Source: Denitratisoma sp. DHT3 (GTDB lineage Bacteria > Pseudomonadota > Gammaproteobacteria > Burkholderiales > Rhodocyclaceae). From it: a stretch of DNA of 64,000 bases. The stretch lies in contig NZ_CP020914.1 of NCBI RefSeq assembly GCF_007833355.1, forward strand, positions 2,590,047-2,654,046, read 5' to 3'. A program made the position numbers and the translations under genes. Under the pieces are notes generated by a model that did not search any database, had not been told where the DNA came from, and saw nothing but the letters and a program-made list of their open reading frames with translations. Shown piece by piece: positions 1-10,554 of the stretch (the first letter of the stretch is position 1; each line of letters opens with the position of its first letter).

Positions 1-57
1 CTGCAGGCGGAGTTTTCCTTGCCGGGCTGGCAGGAGCTGGAAGATGAAGCGGCTTAA
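1..57 (+). CDS. 3' end of an upstream gene, product unknown
   Basis: Frame 1 is open from the window edge to a TAA at 55-57 and encodes 18 residues ending in PGWQELEDEAA. The next 390 bases hold only repeats, so this looks like the tail of a gene transcribed into the window. Too little remains to assign a family, and it could be a chance open frame. Confidence 0.4.
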   Translation: MQAEFSLPGWQELEDEAA

Positions 58-73
58 GGAGACGCCGATCAAG

Positions 74-110
74 TCCGTTCGCACCGAGCCCTTCGACAGG
101 TCCGAACGGA
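74..110 (+). repeat. short hairpin repeat, family 3 (TCCGTTCG stem)
   Basis: TCCGTTCG at 74-81 pairs perfectly with CGAACGGA at 103-110, and the loop contains CTTCGACAGG. A diverged, inverted relative lies at 35672-35729, where the same outer stem and the phrase AAGTCCGTTCGCACCGAG recur on the other strand. Elements with this wording are common intergenic repeats in proteobacteria. Confidence 0.6.
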
Positions 111-147
111 TGGCGATTGGCCGCGCCGCCCCGGAGGATGGCGAAAA

Positions 148-287
148 AGCTTTTCCGCCGGGCCGTCCCAAGGAAAAGCGGCACGCGGCGAAGCTGCAAC
201 CTATCGGTGCCGCTACAGCGTTCCCCGTAACATCGAGCGCAGCGAGCCGTATCGAACCCCCCGGAGGGGGGCGAAGGGGGGCGAGCC
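148..287 (+). repeat. mosaic hairpin repeat, copy A (full length)
   Basis: About 140 bp with five modules in order: stem GCTTTTCC / GGAAAAGC around a 15-nt GC loop; a GGCACGCGGC...GGTGCC block; CGCTACAGCG; TCGAGCGCAGCGAGC; and a C6/G6 hairpin followed by a second G-run (GAAGGGGGGCGAG). The same modules recur in the other copies listed in this window. Together with the hairpin at 74-110 it fills the gap between the left-edge gene and the cytochrome; bases 290-450 otherwise hold only an AT-rich leader. Confidence 0.85.
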
Positions 288-450
288 CGTCAACGCCGAG
301 GCCCGTCAGGGCGTTGTTGGTTCATTGCGTACCGCCGAATTTTCGTTTCAAGGAATCATCAGTCGTTTGATTTAAAACGAAATTCTTAAATTGAAAAACT
401 AAAGTAGAATAGTTTGGTTTTCTGTGCTTAATCCACAAGGAGGTGTTGCT

Positions 451-762
451 ATGAAATCTGTAATCGTCGCACTGATCGCTGCTTCCGGTCTCATTGCCAC
501 GGGCGCCGCCCATGCCGACCAAAAACTCGCCAGCTCCAAGGGCTGCATGGCGTGCCACTCGGTAGACAAGAAGATGGTGGGCCCGGCCTTCAAGGAAGTC
601 GCCAAGAAGTACACCGCCAAGGACACCGACGCGCTGGTGAAGAAGGTTCTGGACGGCGGCTCCGGCGTCTGGGGCTCCACCCCGATGCCCGCCAACAAGG
701 CGATGGGCGTGAAGCCGGAAGACGCCAAGACCCTGGTGACCTGGGTTCTGTCCCTGAAGTAA
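451..762 (+). CDS. periplasmic class I cytochrome c (c551/c552-like)
   Basis: Encodes 103 residues. A Sec signal peptide ends near Ala22. The haem-binding motif CMACH is at 32-36 and the likely axial Met is Met79 in STPMP. Size and motif spacing match small c551/c552-type electron carriers that feed periplasmic reductases or terminal oxidases; the actual partner is not visible here. The ATG at 451 is chosen because AAGGAGG lies 8 bases upstream and the signal peptide starts there; an upstream in-frame start would spoil it. The leader at 360-430 is AT-rich and contains TAGAAT, a plausible -10. The gene stands alone and is followed by a strong hairpin. Confidence 0.9.
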   Translation: MKSVIVALIAASGLIATGAAHADQKLASSKGCMACHSVDKKMVGPAFKEVAKKYTAKDTDALVKKVLDGGSGVWGSTPMPANKAMGVKPEDAKTLVTWVLSLK

Positions 763-776
763 TTCCTTTCTTTCGC

Positions 777-810
777 GACAAGGGCGTGCCTCGCGGCACG
801 CCCTTGTCGT
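777..810 (+). terminator. terminator-like hairpin after the cytochrome gene
   Basis: Perfect 14-bp stem (777-790 with 795-808) around a TCGC loop, 14 bases after the stop codon. The following T-tract is short (GTCTT), so termination is likely but not certain. Confidence 0.7.
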
Positions 811-924
811 CTTGAAGTCGCTGGCAACGGGAGTACAGCTTGAACACTTCCCATCCAGAGTGTGCGCATGGCGAGCGACTCATATAAAAACCTAAAGTGC
901 GTGCCTCTTCAATGGAGTTTTGCA

Positions 925-1320
925 ATGCGTAACGCCCTGATCCTGACCTCTCTTCTCGCCCTGTTCGGTACCGCCCAGGCCGCGGAAGATTGTGCCAAGT
1001 GGAAAGAAAAACTGGTCGATGCCTTCCCCGGCAGTTCCGCTCCCCGCGGTCTGACCATCGGTATCAAGGTCAACAAGAGCGGCCAGGCCGATCTGACCAT
1101 CCCCCGCACCAACTTCAGCGACGTCTGGGTGCGCGTGTCGTCCGAATCCTGCGGCATCGACGTGGCCTACGTGAAGCGCTGCCGCGTCAACTACAGCGCC
1201 AACAAGTGGACCGCCAGCTGCCAGCTGCCGGAACTGGCCTCCGAACTGGCCGCCGTGCCGGCTCCCGGCTGGAAGCTCAACAGCGAAAGCAATCGCCTGG
1301 ACTTCACCGCCGAGATGTAA
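925..1320 (+). CDS. small secreted protein of unknown function
   Basis: Encodes 131 residues. Residues 1-19 are a clear Sec signal peptide ending in AQA. The mature part has four cysteines (23, 76, 86, 99), which fits two disulfides in a periplasmic or exported protein. I do not recognise the family. Start 925 is preferred over an upstream in-frame ATG because the signal peptide begins there and GGAG lies 8 bases upstream. It has its own downstream hairpin and is probably monocistronic. Confidence 0.75.
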   Translation: MRNALILTSLLALFGTAQAAEDCAKWKEKLVDAFPGSSAPRGLTIGIKVNKSGQADLTIPRTNFSDVWVRVSSESCGIDVAYVKRCRVNYSANKWTASCQLPELASELAAVPAPGWKLNSESNRLDFTAEM

Positions 1321-1327
1321 TTCTCTC

Positions 1328-1358
1328 CATCTTCCGGCCGGTCCACGGCCGGAAGATG
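1328..1358 (+). terminator. terminator-like hairpin
   Basis: A 13-bp perfect inverted repeat (1328-1340 with 1346-1358) with a 5-nt loop lies just after the stop at 1320. No uninterrupted T-tract follows, so it may be a weak terminator or a 3'-end stabiliser. Confidence 0.6.
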
Positions 1359-1433
1359 CCCGCTTTTCCGCATTGACACACCCTTCGGGGCGGGCAACAA
1401 TCGGCGCGGTCCCGATCCCGAAAGACGCTCCCG

Positions 1434-2603
1434 ATGATTTCCGGCTTCCGCCTCATCCCTCTTGCGCTGGCGCTCGCCTTCGGCCTGGCTTCCTGCGGCA
1501 GGCAGGAGCAGACCGGCACTGACTCCGCCGATACCGTCCGCATCGGCATGGCCGCGCCGCTGACCGGTCCCCAGGCCGACATCGGGCTCGACATCCAGCG
1601 CGGCACCCAGCTCGGCGTGGACGACCTCAACGCCCAGGGCCTGGAGATCAACGGCCGCAAGTTGAAGTTCGAACTGCTGGCCGAGGACGACGAGGCCAAT
1701 CCCGCCAAGGCCACCACCGTCGCCCAGAAGCTGGTCGATTCCAAGGTCGCCGCCGTCGTCGGCCATTTCAATTCCGGCGCCTCCATCCCGGCCTCGAAGA
1801 TCTACGCCGACGCCGGCATTCCGCAGATTTCCCCCGGCTCCACCTCGCCCCGCTACACCCAGCAGGGCTACGCCACCACCTTCCGCGTCGTCGCCAACGA
1901 CGACCAGCAGGGGCCCGCCGTGGCCGCCTTCGTCGCCAGGAACCTGAAAGCCAGGAGGGTTGCGGTGATCGACGACAGCACCGCCTACGGCCAGGGCCTC
2001 GCCTCCACCTTCGAGACGGCGGTGAAGGCCGCCGGGGTCGAGGTCGTGGCCCATGAGCACACCACCGACCGCGACACCGACTTCGCCGCGATCCTCACCA
2101 ACATCAAGGCCAAGCAGCCGGAATACCTGTTCTTCGGCGGCATCTATTCCCAGGGCGCGCCGATGGCCAAGCAGATGAAGGCCCTCGGCCTCGACGTCCC
2201 CCTGCTCGGCGCCGACGGCATCCAGACGCCGAAGTTCATCGAGGTCGCCGGCTCGGCGGCGGAAGGCACCTACGCCGCGGTCCCGGGCCTGCCCAAGAGC
2301 CAGATGCCGGGCGGCAAGGCGTTCCTCGACAAGTTCCAGGCCCGTTATCACAAGCAGGTCGAACTCTTCGCGCCGATGGGCTACGACGCCGTGTTCGTGC
2401 TGGCCGAGGCGATGAAGCGGGCCGGCTCCACCGATCCCGCGAAGGTCCTGCCGGAACTGAAAAAGACCCGCTACGACGGCGTGATCGGCCCCGTCGAGTT
2501 CGACGACAAGGGCGACCTGAAGAACAGCCCGATCACCATCAACGTGGTGCGGAACGGCAAGTGGGAGGTCCAGGAAGTCGTGGTTCCCGGCGCCGCCAGG
2601 TAG
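1434..2603 (+). CDS. branched-chain amino-acid-type ABC transporter, substrate-binding lipoprotein (LivJ/LivK/BraC type)
   Basis: Encodes 389 residues. The N-terminus is a lipoprotein signal with lipobox LASC (Cys21). The rest is a type I periplasmic binding fold: IGMAAPLTGPQADIG near residues 36-50, and GHFNSGASIPASKIYADAGIP near 115, the region that usually contacts the amino-acid head group. It is the first gene of a five-gene operon with two permeases and two ATPases, so it should deliver ligand to LivHMGF. The family binds branched-chain amino acids but also amides, urea or aromatic acids, so the ligand is not settled by sequence alone. Confidence 0.92.
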   Translation: MISGFRLIPLALALAFGLASCGRQEQTGTDSADTVRIGMAAPLTGPQADIGLDIQRGTQLGVDDLNAQGLEINGRKLKFELLAEDDEANPAKATTVAQKLVDSKVAAVVGHFNSGASIPASKIYADAGIPQISPGSTSPRYTQQGYATTFRVVANDDQQGPAVAAFVARNLKARRVAVIDDSTAYGQGLASTFETAVKAAGVEVVAHEHTTDRDTDFAAILTNIKAKQPEYLFFGGIYSQGAPMAKQMKALGLDVPLLGADGIQTPKFIEVAGSAAEGTYAAVPGLPKSQMPGGKAFLDKFQARYHKQVELFAPMGYDAVFVLAEAMKRAGSTDPAKVLPELKKTRYDGVIGPVEFDDKGDLKNSPITINVVRNGKWEVQEVVVPGAAR

Positions 2604-2646
2604 GCGGCCGCTTCGCCGACGGGCGCCGGCCTGATTTTCTCCGTTC

Positions 2647-3570
2647 ATGGAAACCTTTCTCCAGCAGATCGCCAACGGCCTGGTGCTGGGCGCCATCTAT
2701 GCCCTGGTGGCGCTGGGCTACACGATGGTCTATGGCATCCTGGGGCTGATCAACTTCGCTCACGGCGAAGTGGTGATGGTGGGCGCCCTGGTCACCCTGG
2801 CGGCGATCAAGGCGCTGGCGGCGGCCGGCGTGCCCGGCGTTGCCCTGCTGCCGCTGGGCCTGGCGCTGGCGATGGCGGTCTGCATGGCGCTGGGCGCCGC
2901 CGTGGAGCGGATCGCCTACCGGCCCTTGCGCAACGCGCCGCGCCTGGCGCCCCTGATCACCGCCATCGGCGTCTCCATCGTGCTCCAGTACGGCGCGGTG
3001 CTGATCTGGGGCCGGGGCTACCATGCCTATCCGGAACTGCTGCCGACCGCGCCCCTGGACATCTTCGGCGCCCGCGTCAGTCCCGCCCAGCTGATCGTGA
3101 TGGCGGTGTCCGCCCTGATCATGGCCGGGCTGCTCTGGCTGGTCCATCGCACCCGGTTTGGCCGCGCGATGCGCGCCACCGCCGAGAATCCGGCCGTGGC
3201 GCGGCTGATGGGGGTGGATGTGGACCGCGTGATCTCGCTCACCTTCGTCATCGGCTCGGCGCTGGGCGCCGTCGCCGGCGTGCTGGTGAGCATCAATTAT
3301 TCCGTCGCCCACTATCAGATGGGCTTCATCCTGGGCCTCAAGGCATTCACCGCCGCCGTGCTGGGCGGTATCGGCAACCTGGCCGGCGCGATGGTCGGCG
3401 GGCTGCTGCTGGGCCTGATCGAGGCCCTGGGCTCCGGCTACGTCGGCGACCTCACCGGCGGCTTGTTCGGTTCCAACTACCGCGACGTGTTCGCCTTCCT
3501 GGTGCTGGTGGGTGTGCTGATCCTCCGGCCTGCCGGGCTGCTGGGCGAACGGGTGGCAGAAAGGGCATGA
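2647..3570 (+). CDS. livH: high-affinity branched-chain amino-acid ABC transporter permease LivH
   Basis: Encodes 307 residues, the usual length, mostly hydrophobic with about eight membrane segments. The N-terminal FLQQIANGLVLGAIYALVALGY and the GLINFAHGE motif are LivH hallmarks, and the cytoplasmic loop RAMRATAENPAVARLMGV is the predicted ATPase-coupling region. It lies 43 bases after the binding-protein gene. Its stop codon is inside a perfect 17-bp inverted repeat (3555-3592), unusual for the interior of an operon. Confidence 0.95.
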   Translation: METFLQQIANGLVLGAIYALVALGYTMVYGILGLINFAHGEVVMVGALVTLAAIKALAAAGVPGVALLPLGLALAMAVCMALGAAVERIAYRPLRNAPRLAPLITAIGVSIVLQYGAVLIWGRGYHAYPELLPTAPLDIFGARVSPAQLIVMAVSALIMAGLLWLVHRTRFGRAMRATAENPAVARLMGVDVDRVISLTFVIGSALGAVAGVLVSINYSVAHYQMGFILGLKAFTAAVLGGIGNLAGAMVGGLLLGLIEALGSGYVGDLTGGLFGSNYRDVFAFLVLVGVLILRPAGLLGERVAERA

Positions 3571-3592
3571 AAATATTCATGCCCTTTCTGCC
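3555..3592. other. perfect 17-bp inverted repeat across the livH stop codon
   Basis: Arms 3555-3571 and 3576-3592 are perfectly complementary with an AATA loop. The livH TGA (3568-3570) is in the left arm. No T-tract follows, so simple intrinsic termination is unlikely. In mRNA it would form a very stable hairpin between livH and livM. Confidence 0.85.
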
Positions 3593-3610
3593 TGCGGCAA
3601 GGTCTTGTGC

Positions 3611-3645
3611 CCACCCCCCGGCCCCCGCCCCAGGGGCGGGGGTGA
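3611..3645 (-). repeat. GC hairpin module (M5 type) in the livH-livM gap
   Basis: CCCCCGCCCC (3622-3631) pairs with GGGGCGGGGG (3633-3642); a further C-run and GG precede it. On the minus strand it reads as a hairpin followed by GGCCGGGGGG, the same layout as the modules at 4828, 27612, 40278 and 49790. It sits between livH and the livM start. Confidence 0.6.
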
Positions 3646-3688
3646 CGGTATCTGGGCCGCCTCTGGCGGCAGGCATGGGGTGCAAGGC

Positions 3689-4779
<1,091 letters not shown>

Positions 4780-4783
<4 letters not shown>

Positions 4784-5657
4784 ACACGCCCTTTCGCCTA
4801 AATCCTGCGGCGCAAGCCGCCCCATCCAATCACCTCCCCCTCCCGGAGGGGGAGGCCGGGAGGGGGTGTTCCTCTATTTCCCAGGGGGATGCGTCCGCGC
4901 ATCCCCTGTTGGATGCTCGCGGCATCAGCAAGCGCTTCGGCGGCGTGCAGGCCCTGAAGGATGTCTCGCTGACCATCCGCGCCGGCGAAATCTACGGCCT
5001 GATCGGCCCCAACGGCGCCGGCAAGACCACGTTCTTCAACGTGCTCACCGGCCTGTATCCCCGCGATGCCGGCGACGTGCTGTTCGCCGGCCGCGTCCTG
5101 CCCCTGGGGCGGCCCCATGAAGTGGTGGCCGCCGGCCTGGCCCGCACTTTCCAGAACATCCGTCTGTTCGGCAACATGAGCGCCCTGGAGAACGTCATGG
5201 TGGGGCGCCACGGCCGCAGCCGGGGCGGTGTGCTGGGCGCGGTGCTGCGCAGCCGCGCCGCCCGTGCCGAGGAGGCGGCGATCCGCCGCCGCGCCCTGGA
5301 GCTGCTGCACTACGTCGGCATCGGCGACCGCGCCGCCGACCTGGCGCGCAATCTGTCCTACGGCGACCAGCGGCGCCTGGAGATCGCCCGCGCCCTGGCC
5401 ACCGAGCCGCGTCTGTTGGCGCTGGACGAGCCCGCCGCCGGCATGAACGCCACCGAGACCGCGGAACTGCGGCGCCTGATCGAGGGCCTGCGTCGCGACG
5501 GCATGACGGTGTTGCTGATCGAGCACGACGTGAAGCTGGTGATGGGTCTGTGCGACCGGGTCGCGGTGCTGGACTACGGCGGCAAGATCGCCGAGGACGT
5601 GCCGGCGGTGGTGCGCAACGATCCCCGTGTCATCGAAGCTTATCTGGGCGTGGAAGC

Positions 5658-5661
<4 letters not shown>
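4780..5661 (+). CDS. livG: branched-chain amino-acid ABC transporter ATPase LivG, with a repeat-derived N-terminal extension
   Basis: Encodes 293 residues. The ABC domain begins near residue 43; Walker [10 protein letters not shown] is at 76-84, the signature is NLSYGDQRRLEIARALA, Walker B is LLALDEPAAG, and the switch is in LLIEHDV. The first ~42 residues are atypical. Residues 17-29 (NHLPLPEGEAGRG) are encoded by a GC hairpin repeat (4828-4867), so the start region was probably extended by repeat insertion. The only start with clear coupling is the ATG overlapping the livM stop; a shorter product from an internal start cannot be excluded. It pairs with LivF to energise LivHM. Confidence 0.92.
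4828..4867 (+). repeat. GC hairpin repeat module inside livG
   Basis: A CCTCCCCCTCC / GGAGGGGGAGG stem is followed by CCGGGAGGGGG. It is translated in frame as NHLPLPEGEAGRG in the LivG N-terminus. The same hairpin-plus-G-run design occurs upstream of the MidA-like gene (40278-40311). Confidence 0.75.
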
Positions 5662-6361
<700 letters not shown>

Positions 6362-6371
<10 letters not shown>

Positions 6372-6401
6372 TCCCCCCTCTTGCCGGGCGCCAGGCCCGG
6401 C
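6362..6401 (+). terminator. paired hairpins at the end of the liv operon
   Basis: GGGGGA (6362-6367) pairs with TCCCCC (6372-6377), with the livF stop TAG in its loop. A second stem, GCCGGGC (6383-6389) with GCCCGGC (6395-6401), follows. There is no T-tract. Confidence 0.45.
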
Positions 6402-6545
6402 CGCGCAAAGCAGGCGCCGCGCCTTATGATCCAAGCATCTATGCGCTGCGAATCAATCCCGCGGCCGAGGGGCACGTTAGGCTAGTCCGCCATTTCGCCC
6501 GGAGACCCCGGAGTCCGCGATATCCGCCTGCGTGGAGACGTCCCC

Positions 6546-8201
6546 ATGTTCTCAAAAATCCGAATTGCCCACCGCATCCTTTACATCACGGCCATGTCCT
6601 GCGTGCTGTATGTCGTCGCCGCCGCGATCGGCTGGGTCGGCCTGGGCGCCGCCAGCACCTCGCTGAAGGCCGTGTACGAGGAGCGCGCGCTGCCGATGCA
6701 GCAGCTGGCGCAGATCGACGCCAACATCCGCGAGGACACCGTGAATATCCTCTTCGCTTTCGAAGGCGCCCCGGGCCGGCCCGCCGCCGGCCTGATGGAC
6801 GACTCGCTGAGCACGCTGACGGAGGCGATCGGCAAGAACGAGGAAAGCTTCAAGTCGCTCTGGGCCCGCTATCTGTCCGGTTTCCATCCGCCCCAGGAAA
6901 AACGCCTGGCGGACGATTTCCTCGTCAAGCACGGCGCCTGGATCGCCAAGCTCCAGGAGACGTTGCAGGCCATCGACGACCGCAAGCTGAACAATCCGGG
7001 CGTCGTCGCCACCTTCCTCTACGCGGTGCGTGAGGAACGCCAGGCGGCCGTGGAGGCGCTGCAAAAGCTGATGGCCTATCAGGCGCAGTTCGCCCGCGAC
7101 GAATACATGCAGGCCGAGCGGCGCTACAACCTCAGCCGGGTGCTGCTGCTGATCTTCTTCGGCGTCGGCTGCGCCGTCATCGCCGGCCCGGCGGTGCTGA
7201 CCTGGCGTCACATCACGCGCAGCCTGCGCGACGCCGGCGCGGCGGCGTCGGCGATCGCCGCCGGGGATCTGGCGCGGCCGCTGCCGAAGGCGGGCAACGA
7301 CGAGATCGGCGAACTGATGGCGAAGCTCGGGCAGATGCGCGACGCACTGCGCGAACTGATCATGGCGATACGCCAGAACGTCGAGATCCTGAGCGCCGAG
7401 GCCGGCGAGCTTTCCGCCGCGGCGGCGGCGAGCGCCCAGGCGATCGACAGCCAGACCCATGCCGCGGCGAGCATGGCGGCGGCGGTGGAGGAACTGTCGG
7501 TGTCGATCCAGAAGGTGGGCGGCAACGCCCAGGAAGCCTACAGCGTCAGCCAGAACTCCAGCGTCCAGGCCGTGGCCGGGGGCCGCATCATCGAGGAGAC
7601 CGCCCGCGAGATGGAGCAGGTGGCGGCGGCGGTCAACAACACCTCGGGCACGATCCGGGAGCTGGAGAGCTTCTCGACGCAGATTTCCAGCATCGTCCAG
7701 GTGATCAAGGAAATTTCCGACCAGACCAATCTCCTCGCCCTCAACGCCGCGATCGAGGCGGCGCGGGCCGGCGAACAGGGGCGCGGCTTCGCCGTGGTCG
7801 CCGACGAGGTGCGCAAGCTGGCCGAGCGCACCAGCACCTCGACCCAGGAAATCGGCGGCATGATCGACAAGATCCAGGAAGGCACCCAGGGCGCGGTGCG
7901 CGAAATGGAGGCCGGCGTCACGCGGGTGACCGACGGCGTGCGCCTGGCGACCCAGGCCGGCGAATCGGTGACCGCGCTGCGCGACTCGGCCGAACGCACG
8001 GCCGGCGTCGTCGCGGAAATCTCCCAGACCCTCAACAGCCAGTCGGCTTCCGCCAAGGACGTCGCGCGCAAGGTGGAGACCATCGCCCAGAGCACCGAGG
8101 AAAACAACTCGACCGTGCAGAAGACCGCGGCGCTGGCGCGGCAACTGGCCGGGCTGTCGACCGAGCTGTCGCAACTGGCCGGGCGCTTTCAGGTGGAGTG
8201 A
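6546..8201 (+). CDS. methyl-accepting chemotaxis protein with a four-helix-bundle-type sensor
   Basis: Encodes 551 residues. A membrane segment at about 9-35 and another at 198-222 bracket a mainly helical ~160-residue periplasmic domain resembling Tar/4HB sensors. HAMP follows (about 220-272), then the signalling domain with the conserved hairpin tip ([20 protein letters not shown] near 393-412). No C-terminal CheR-binding pentapeptide is seen. No chemotaxis kinase genes are nearby. Its place after the liv operon could indicate taxis to the transporter's ligand, but this is only positional inference. Confidence 0.92.
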   Translation: MFSKIRIAHRILYITAMSCVLYVVAAAIGWVGLGAASTSLKAVYEERALPMQQLAQIDANIREDTVNILFAFEGAPGRPAAGLMDDSLSTLTEAIGKNEESFKSLWARYLSGFHPPQEKRLADDFLVKHGAWIAKLQETLQAIDDRKLNNPGVVATFLYAVREERQAAVEALQKLMAYQAQFARDEYMQAERRYNLSRVLLLIFFGVGCAVIAGPAVLTWRHITRSLRDAGAAASAIAAGDLARPLPKAGNDEIGELMAKLGQMRDALRELIMAIRQNVEILSAEAGELSAAAAASAQAIDSQTHAAASMAAAVEELSVSIQKVGGNAQEAYSVSQNSSVQAVAGGRIIEETAREMEQVAAAVNNTSGTIRELESFSTQISSIVQVIKEISDQTNLLALNAAIEAARAGEQGRGFAVVADEVRKLAERTSTSTQEIGGMIDKIQEGTQGAVREMEAGVTRVTDGVRLATQAGESVTALRDSAERTAGVVAEISQTLNSQSASAKDVARKVETIAQSTEENNSTVQKTAALARQLAGLSTELSQLAGRFQVE

Positions 8202-8211
8202 GGTGAAATGG

Positions 8212-8232
8212 CGCTCCCGCGAGGCGGGAGCG
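8212..8232 (+). terminator. hairpin after the chemoreceptor gene
   Basis: A 9-bp perfect stem CGCTCCCGC / GCGGGAGCG with a GAG loop lies 10 bases after the stop. It is followed by G-rich sequence rather than T, so terminator strength is uncertain. Confidence 0.5.
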
Positions 8233-8377
8233 GGGGCGTCTGGTTCTCCAGCGTTGCGCCGACAGGACGTCGGCAGCCGCGTCGGCGTGACTTGCCCGGC
8301 GCTGCAATACCATCTGGGACTTGAGGATGGGCGGCGTGGTTTTTAATATCATCGGCCCGCATCAGGAGGCCGATATT

Positions 8378-10492
8378 TTGATTCCACCGCACAAACCCCG
8401 CCGCATTTGCCCGGCATTGCTTTGCCTTGCCCTCGGCATTTCCTGCCACGCCCAGGCCACGACCGAAACAGTGCTGGTCACCGCCACCCGCAGCGCCCAG
8501 CAGGGTTTCGAACTGCCGGTGGCGATCGGCGCCGTGAGCGGGCCCGACATCACCGACGGGCAATGGGGCGTCAATCTCTCCGAGGCGCTGTGGCGCGTGC
8601 CCGGCGCGGTGGCGCTGAACCGCCAGAACTACGCCCAGGACATCCAGGTGTCGCTGCGCGGCTTCGGCGCCCGCGCGGCCTTCGGGGTGCGCGGCGTGCG
8701 CCTGATCCAGGACGGCATCCCCCTCACCATGCCCGACGGCCAAGGCCAGGCGGCCAGCATCGACCTGCTTTCAGCGGCCCGCATCGAAGTGCTGCGCGGG
8801 CCTTTCTCCGCCCTCTACGGCAACCATTCGGGCGGCGTGATCCAGGTCTTCAGCGAGGACGGTCCCGAGCCGGGGCTGGCGCTGCTGCGCCATGCCGGCG
8901 GCAGCGACGGCACCCGCGACACGAGCCTGAAGCTGGCCGGACGGCAGGGCGCGGTGAATTACCTGCTGAACGCCTCGTCCTTCGCCACCGACGGCGCGCG
9001 CGACCACAGCGCCGCCCGCCGCGACAGCGCCAACGCGCGGCTCAGGATCACCCTCGAAGGCGGCACCTTGACGCTGCTCGGCAACTGGCTGGACCAGCCC
9101 ATGAGCCAGGATCCGCTGGGTCTCTCGCGCGCCCAGTTCGAGGAGAATCCGCGCCAGGCGGATGCCAGCGCGCTCACCTACGACACCCGCAAGACCATCC
9201 GCCAGATGCAGGGCGGCGCCGTCTGGGAACAGCGCCTGGGCGGCGACGTGCTGCGCCTGTCGGCCTACAGCGGCACCCGCGGCGTCACCCAGTACCAGTC
9301 CATCCCCGCCGCCACCCAGACTTCGCCGCTGCATCCGGGGGGCGTGGCGGACTTCGACCGGCGCTTCGAGGGCCTGGGCCTGCGCTGGACCCGCAGCCCC
9401 CGCGACAGCGGGGATTGGGAACTGGTCGCCGGCATCGATGCCGACCGCATGATCGACGACCGCAAGGGCTATCGAAACTTCCTCGGCGGCCCGCTCGCGC
9501 CCACCGCCCTGGGCGTGATCGGCGCCTTGCGCCGCGACGAGGACAACCGGGTGCGCAGCATCAACGCCTATCTCCAGGGCCAATGGACACCGCGCGAAGA
9601 CTGGACGCTGCACGCCGGACTGCGCCACACCCGCGTCGCCTTCGCCTCGCGCGACCGCTATCTGGCCGACGGCAACGACGGCTCCGGCGCCGCCGACTAC
9701 AGTGACACCAGCCCGGTGGCCGGCCTGCTGTGGCGGCTGACGCCCGACGTGCATCTCTACGCCAACCTCGGCTACGGCTTCGAGACCCCCACATTCACCG
9801 AGATGTCCTATCGCGCCGGCAACCTGCCCGGCCTCAACTTCGACCTCAAGCCATCGACCAGCCGCAGCGTCGAGGCCGGCGTCAAGGCCCGGCCCTGGCG
9901 GGACGCGGTGCTGGACGCGGCGCTGTTCCGGGTCGACAGCGACGACGAGATCGTGGTGGACGGTTCCGCCGGCGGCCGCACCACCTACCGCAACGGCGGC
10001 CGCACATTGCGCCAGGGCCTGGAGTTGTCGCTCACCACGCCGCTGGGCCGGGGCCTCGACCTGACCACGGCCTGCTCCCTGCTGCGCGCCGAATATCGCG
10101 ACGCCATCGGCGCCGTGGCGCCCGGCAACCGCCTGCCCGCGGTGCCGGCCCACGCCTGCCACGGCGAACTGGCGTGGCGGCCGGGGTGGCCAGAGTGGGA
10201 AAGCCAGGCCGCCACGGGCTTTTCCACCGCGCTGGAGATCCACCACCTGTCGGGCATGTACGCCGACGACGCCAACACCACCCTGGCCCCGGCCTACACC
10301 GTGACCGCCCTGCGCGCCGGCTGGCGGCAGCGCCTGGGCAGCTGGGAATTGCAGGAATTCCTGCGCGTCGACAACCTGACCGACCGCCGCTACGTCGGCT
10401 CGGTGATCGTCAACGAGCGCAACGGCCGCTACTACGAACCCGCGCCCGGCCGCGCCTGGATGGCCGGCGTTGCCGTCGGTTATCGCTTCTGA
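8378..10492 (+). CDS. TonB-dependent outer-membrane receptor
   Basis: Encodes 704 residues. The proposed start is TTG at 8378, with AGGAGG at 8364-8369 and a signal peptide beginning right there (ALLCLALGISCHAQA). ETVLVTATR near the mature N-terminus is the TonB box region. The plug carries RGFGARAAFGVRGVRLIQDG and VLRGPFSALYGNHSGG. The C-terminal barrel ends in a terminal aromatic (GYRF). Such receptors import siderophore-iron, cobalamin, copper or other scarce ligands. No ExbB/TonB, Fur-box-like sequence or cobalamin riboswitch was recognised next to it, so the ligand is unknown. Confidence 0.92.
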   Translation: MIPPHKPRRICPALLCLALGISCHAQATTETVLVTATRSAQQGFELPVAIGAVSGPDITDGQWGVNLSEALWRVPGAVALNRQNYAQDIQVSLRGFGARAAFGVRGVRLIQDGIPLTMPDGQGQAASIDLLSAARIEVLRGPFSALYGNHSGGVIQVFSEDGPEPGLALLRHAGGSDGTRDTSLKLAGRQGAVNYLLNASSFATDGARDHSAARRDSANARLRITLEGGTLTLLGNWLDQPMSQDPLGLSRAQFEENPRQADASALTYDTRKTIRQMQGGAVWEQRLGGDVLRLSAYSGTRGVTQYQSIPAATQTSPLHPGGVADFDRRFEGLGLRWTRSPRDSGDWELVAGIDADRMIDDRKGYRNFLGGPLAPTALGVIGALRRDEDNRVRSINAYLQGQWTPREDWTLHAGLRHTRVAFASRDRYLADGNDGSGAADYSDTSPVAGLLWRLTPDVHLYANLGYGFETPTFTEMSYRAGNLPGLNFDLKPSTSRSVEAGVKARPWRDAVLDAALFRVDSDDEIVVDGSAGGRTTYRNGGRTLRQGLELSLTTPLGRGLDLTTACSLLRAEYRDAIGAVAPGNRLPAVPAHACHGELAWRPGWPEWESQAATGFSTALEIHHLSGMYADDANTTLAPAYTVTALRAGWRQRLGSWELQEFLRVDNLTDRRYVGSVIVNERNGRYYEPAPGRAWMAGVAVGYRF

Positions 10493-10528
10493 GCCGCCGC
10501 GGCGGCTTTGTTTACCAGCTTGTCAGAA

Positions 10529-10545
10529 GTAGTTCAGTGAACTAC
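10529..10545. promoter_or_regulatory. palindromic operator upstream of the BrnT-like toxin gene
   Basis: GTAGTTCA-G-TGAACTAC is a perfect 8-bp inverted repeat with a single central base, 9 bases upstream of the toxin start. Type II toxin-antitoxin operons are normally autorepressed by the antitoxin at such a site, so this is the likely operator. Confidence 0.65.
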
Positions 10546-10554
10546 ACTCACCCC

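Noticed and set aside
148..370. Open frame of 108 residues through repeat copy A
   Set aside because: It is the translation of the repeat itself. The same peptide-like sequence recurs at other copies in intergenic positions.
1191..2696. 501-residue open frame on the minus strand across the binding-protein gene
   Set aside because: Antisense shadow of a clear LivJ-type gene in GC-rich DNA. Its sequence is Gly/Arg/His-rich with no family features.
3605..3688. Upstream extension of LivM to an earlier start
   Set aside because: It would translate a GC hairpin into a Pro/Gly-rich leader not seen in LivM. The ATG at 3689 gives the normal N-terminus.
8233..8377. Cobalamin or other riboswitch upstream of the TonB-dependent receptor
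   Set aside because: No B12-box or other conserved aptamer core was recognisable. Only GC-rich sequence and a normal Shine-Dalgarno.
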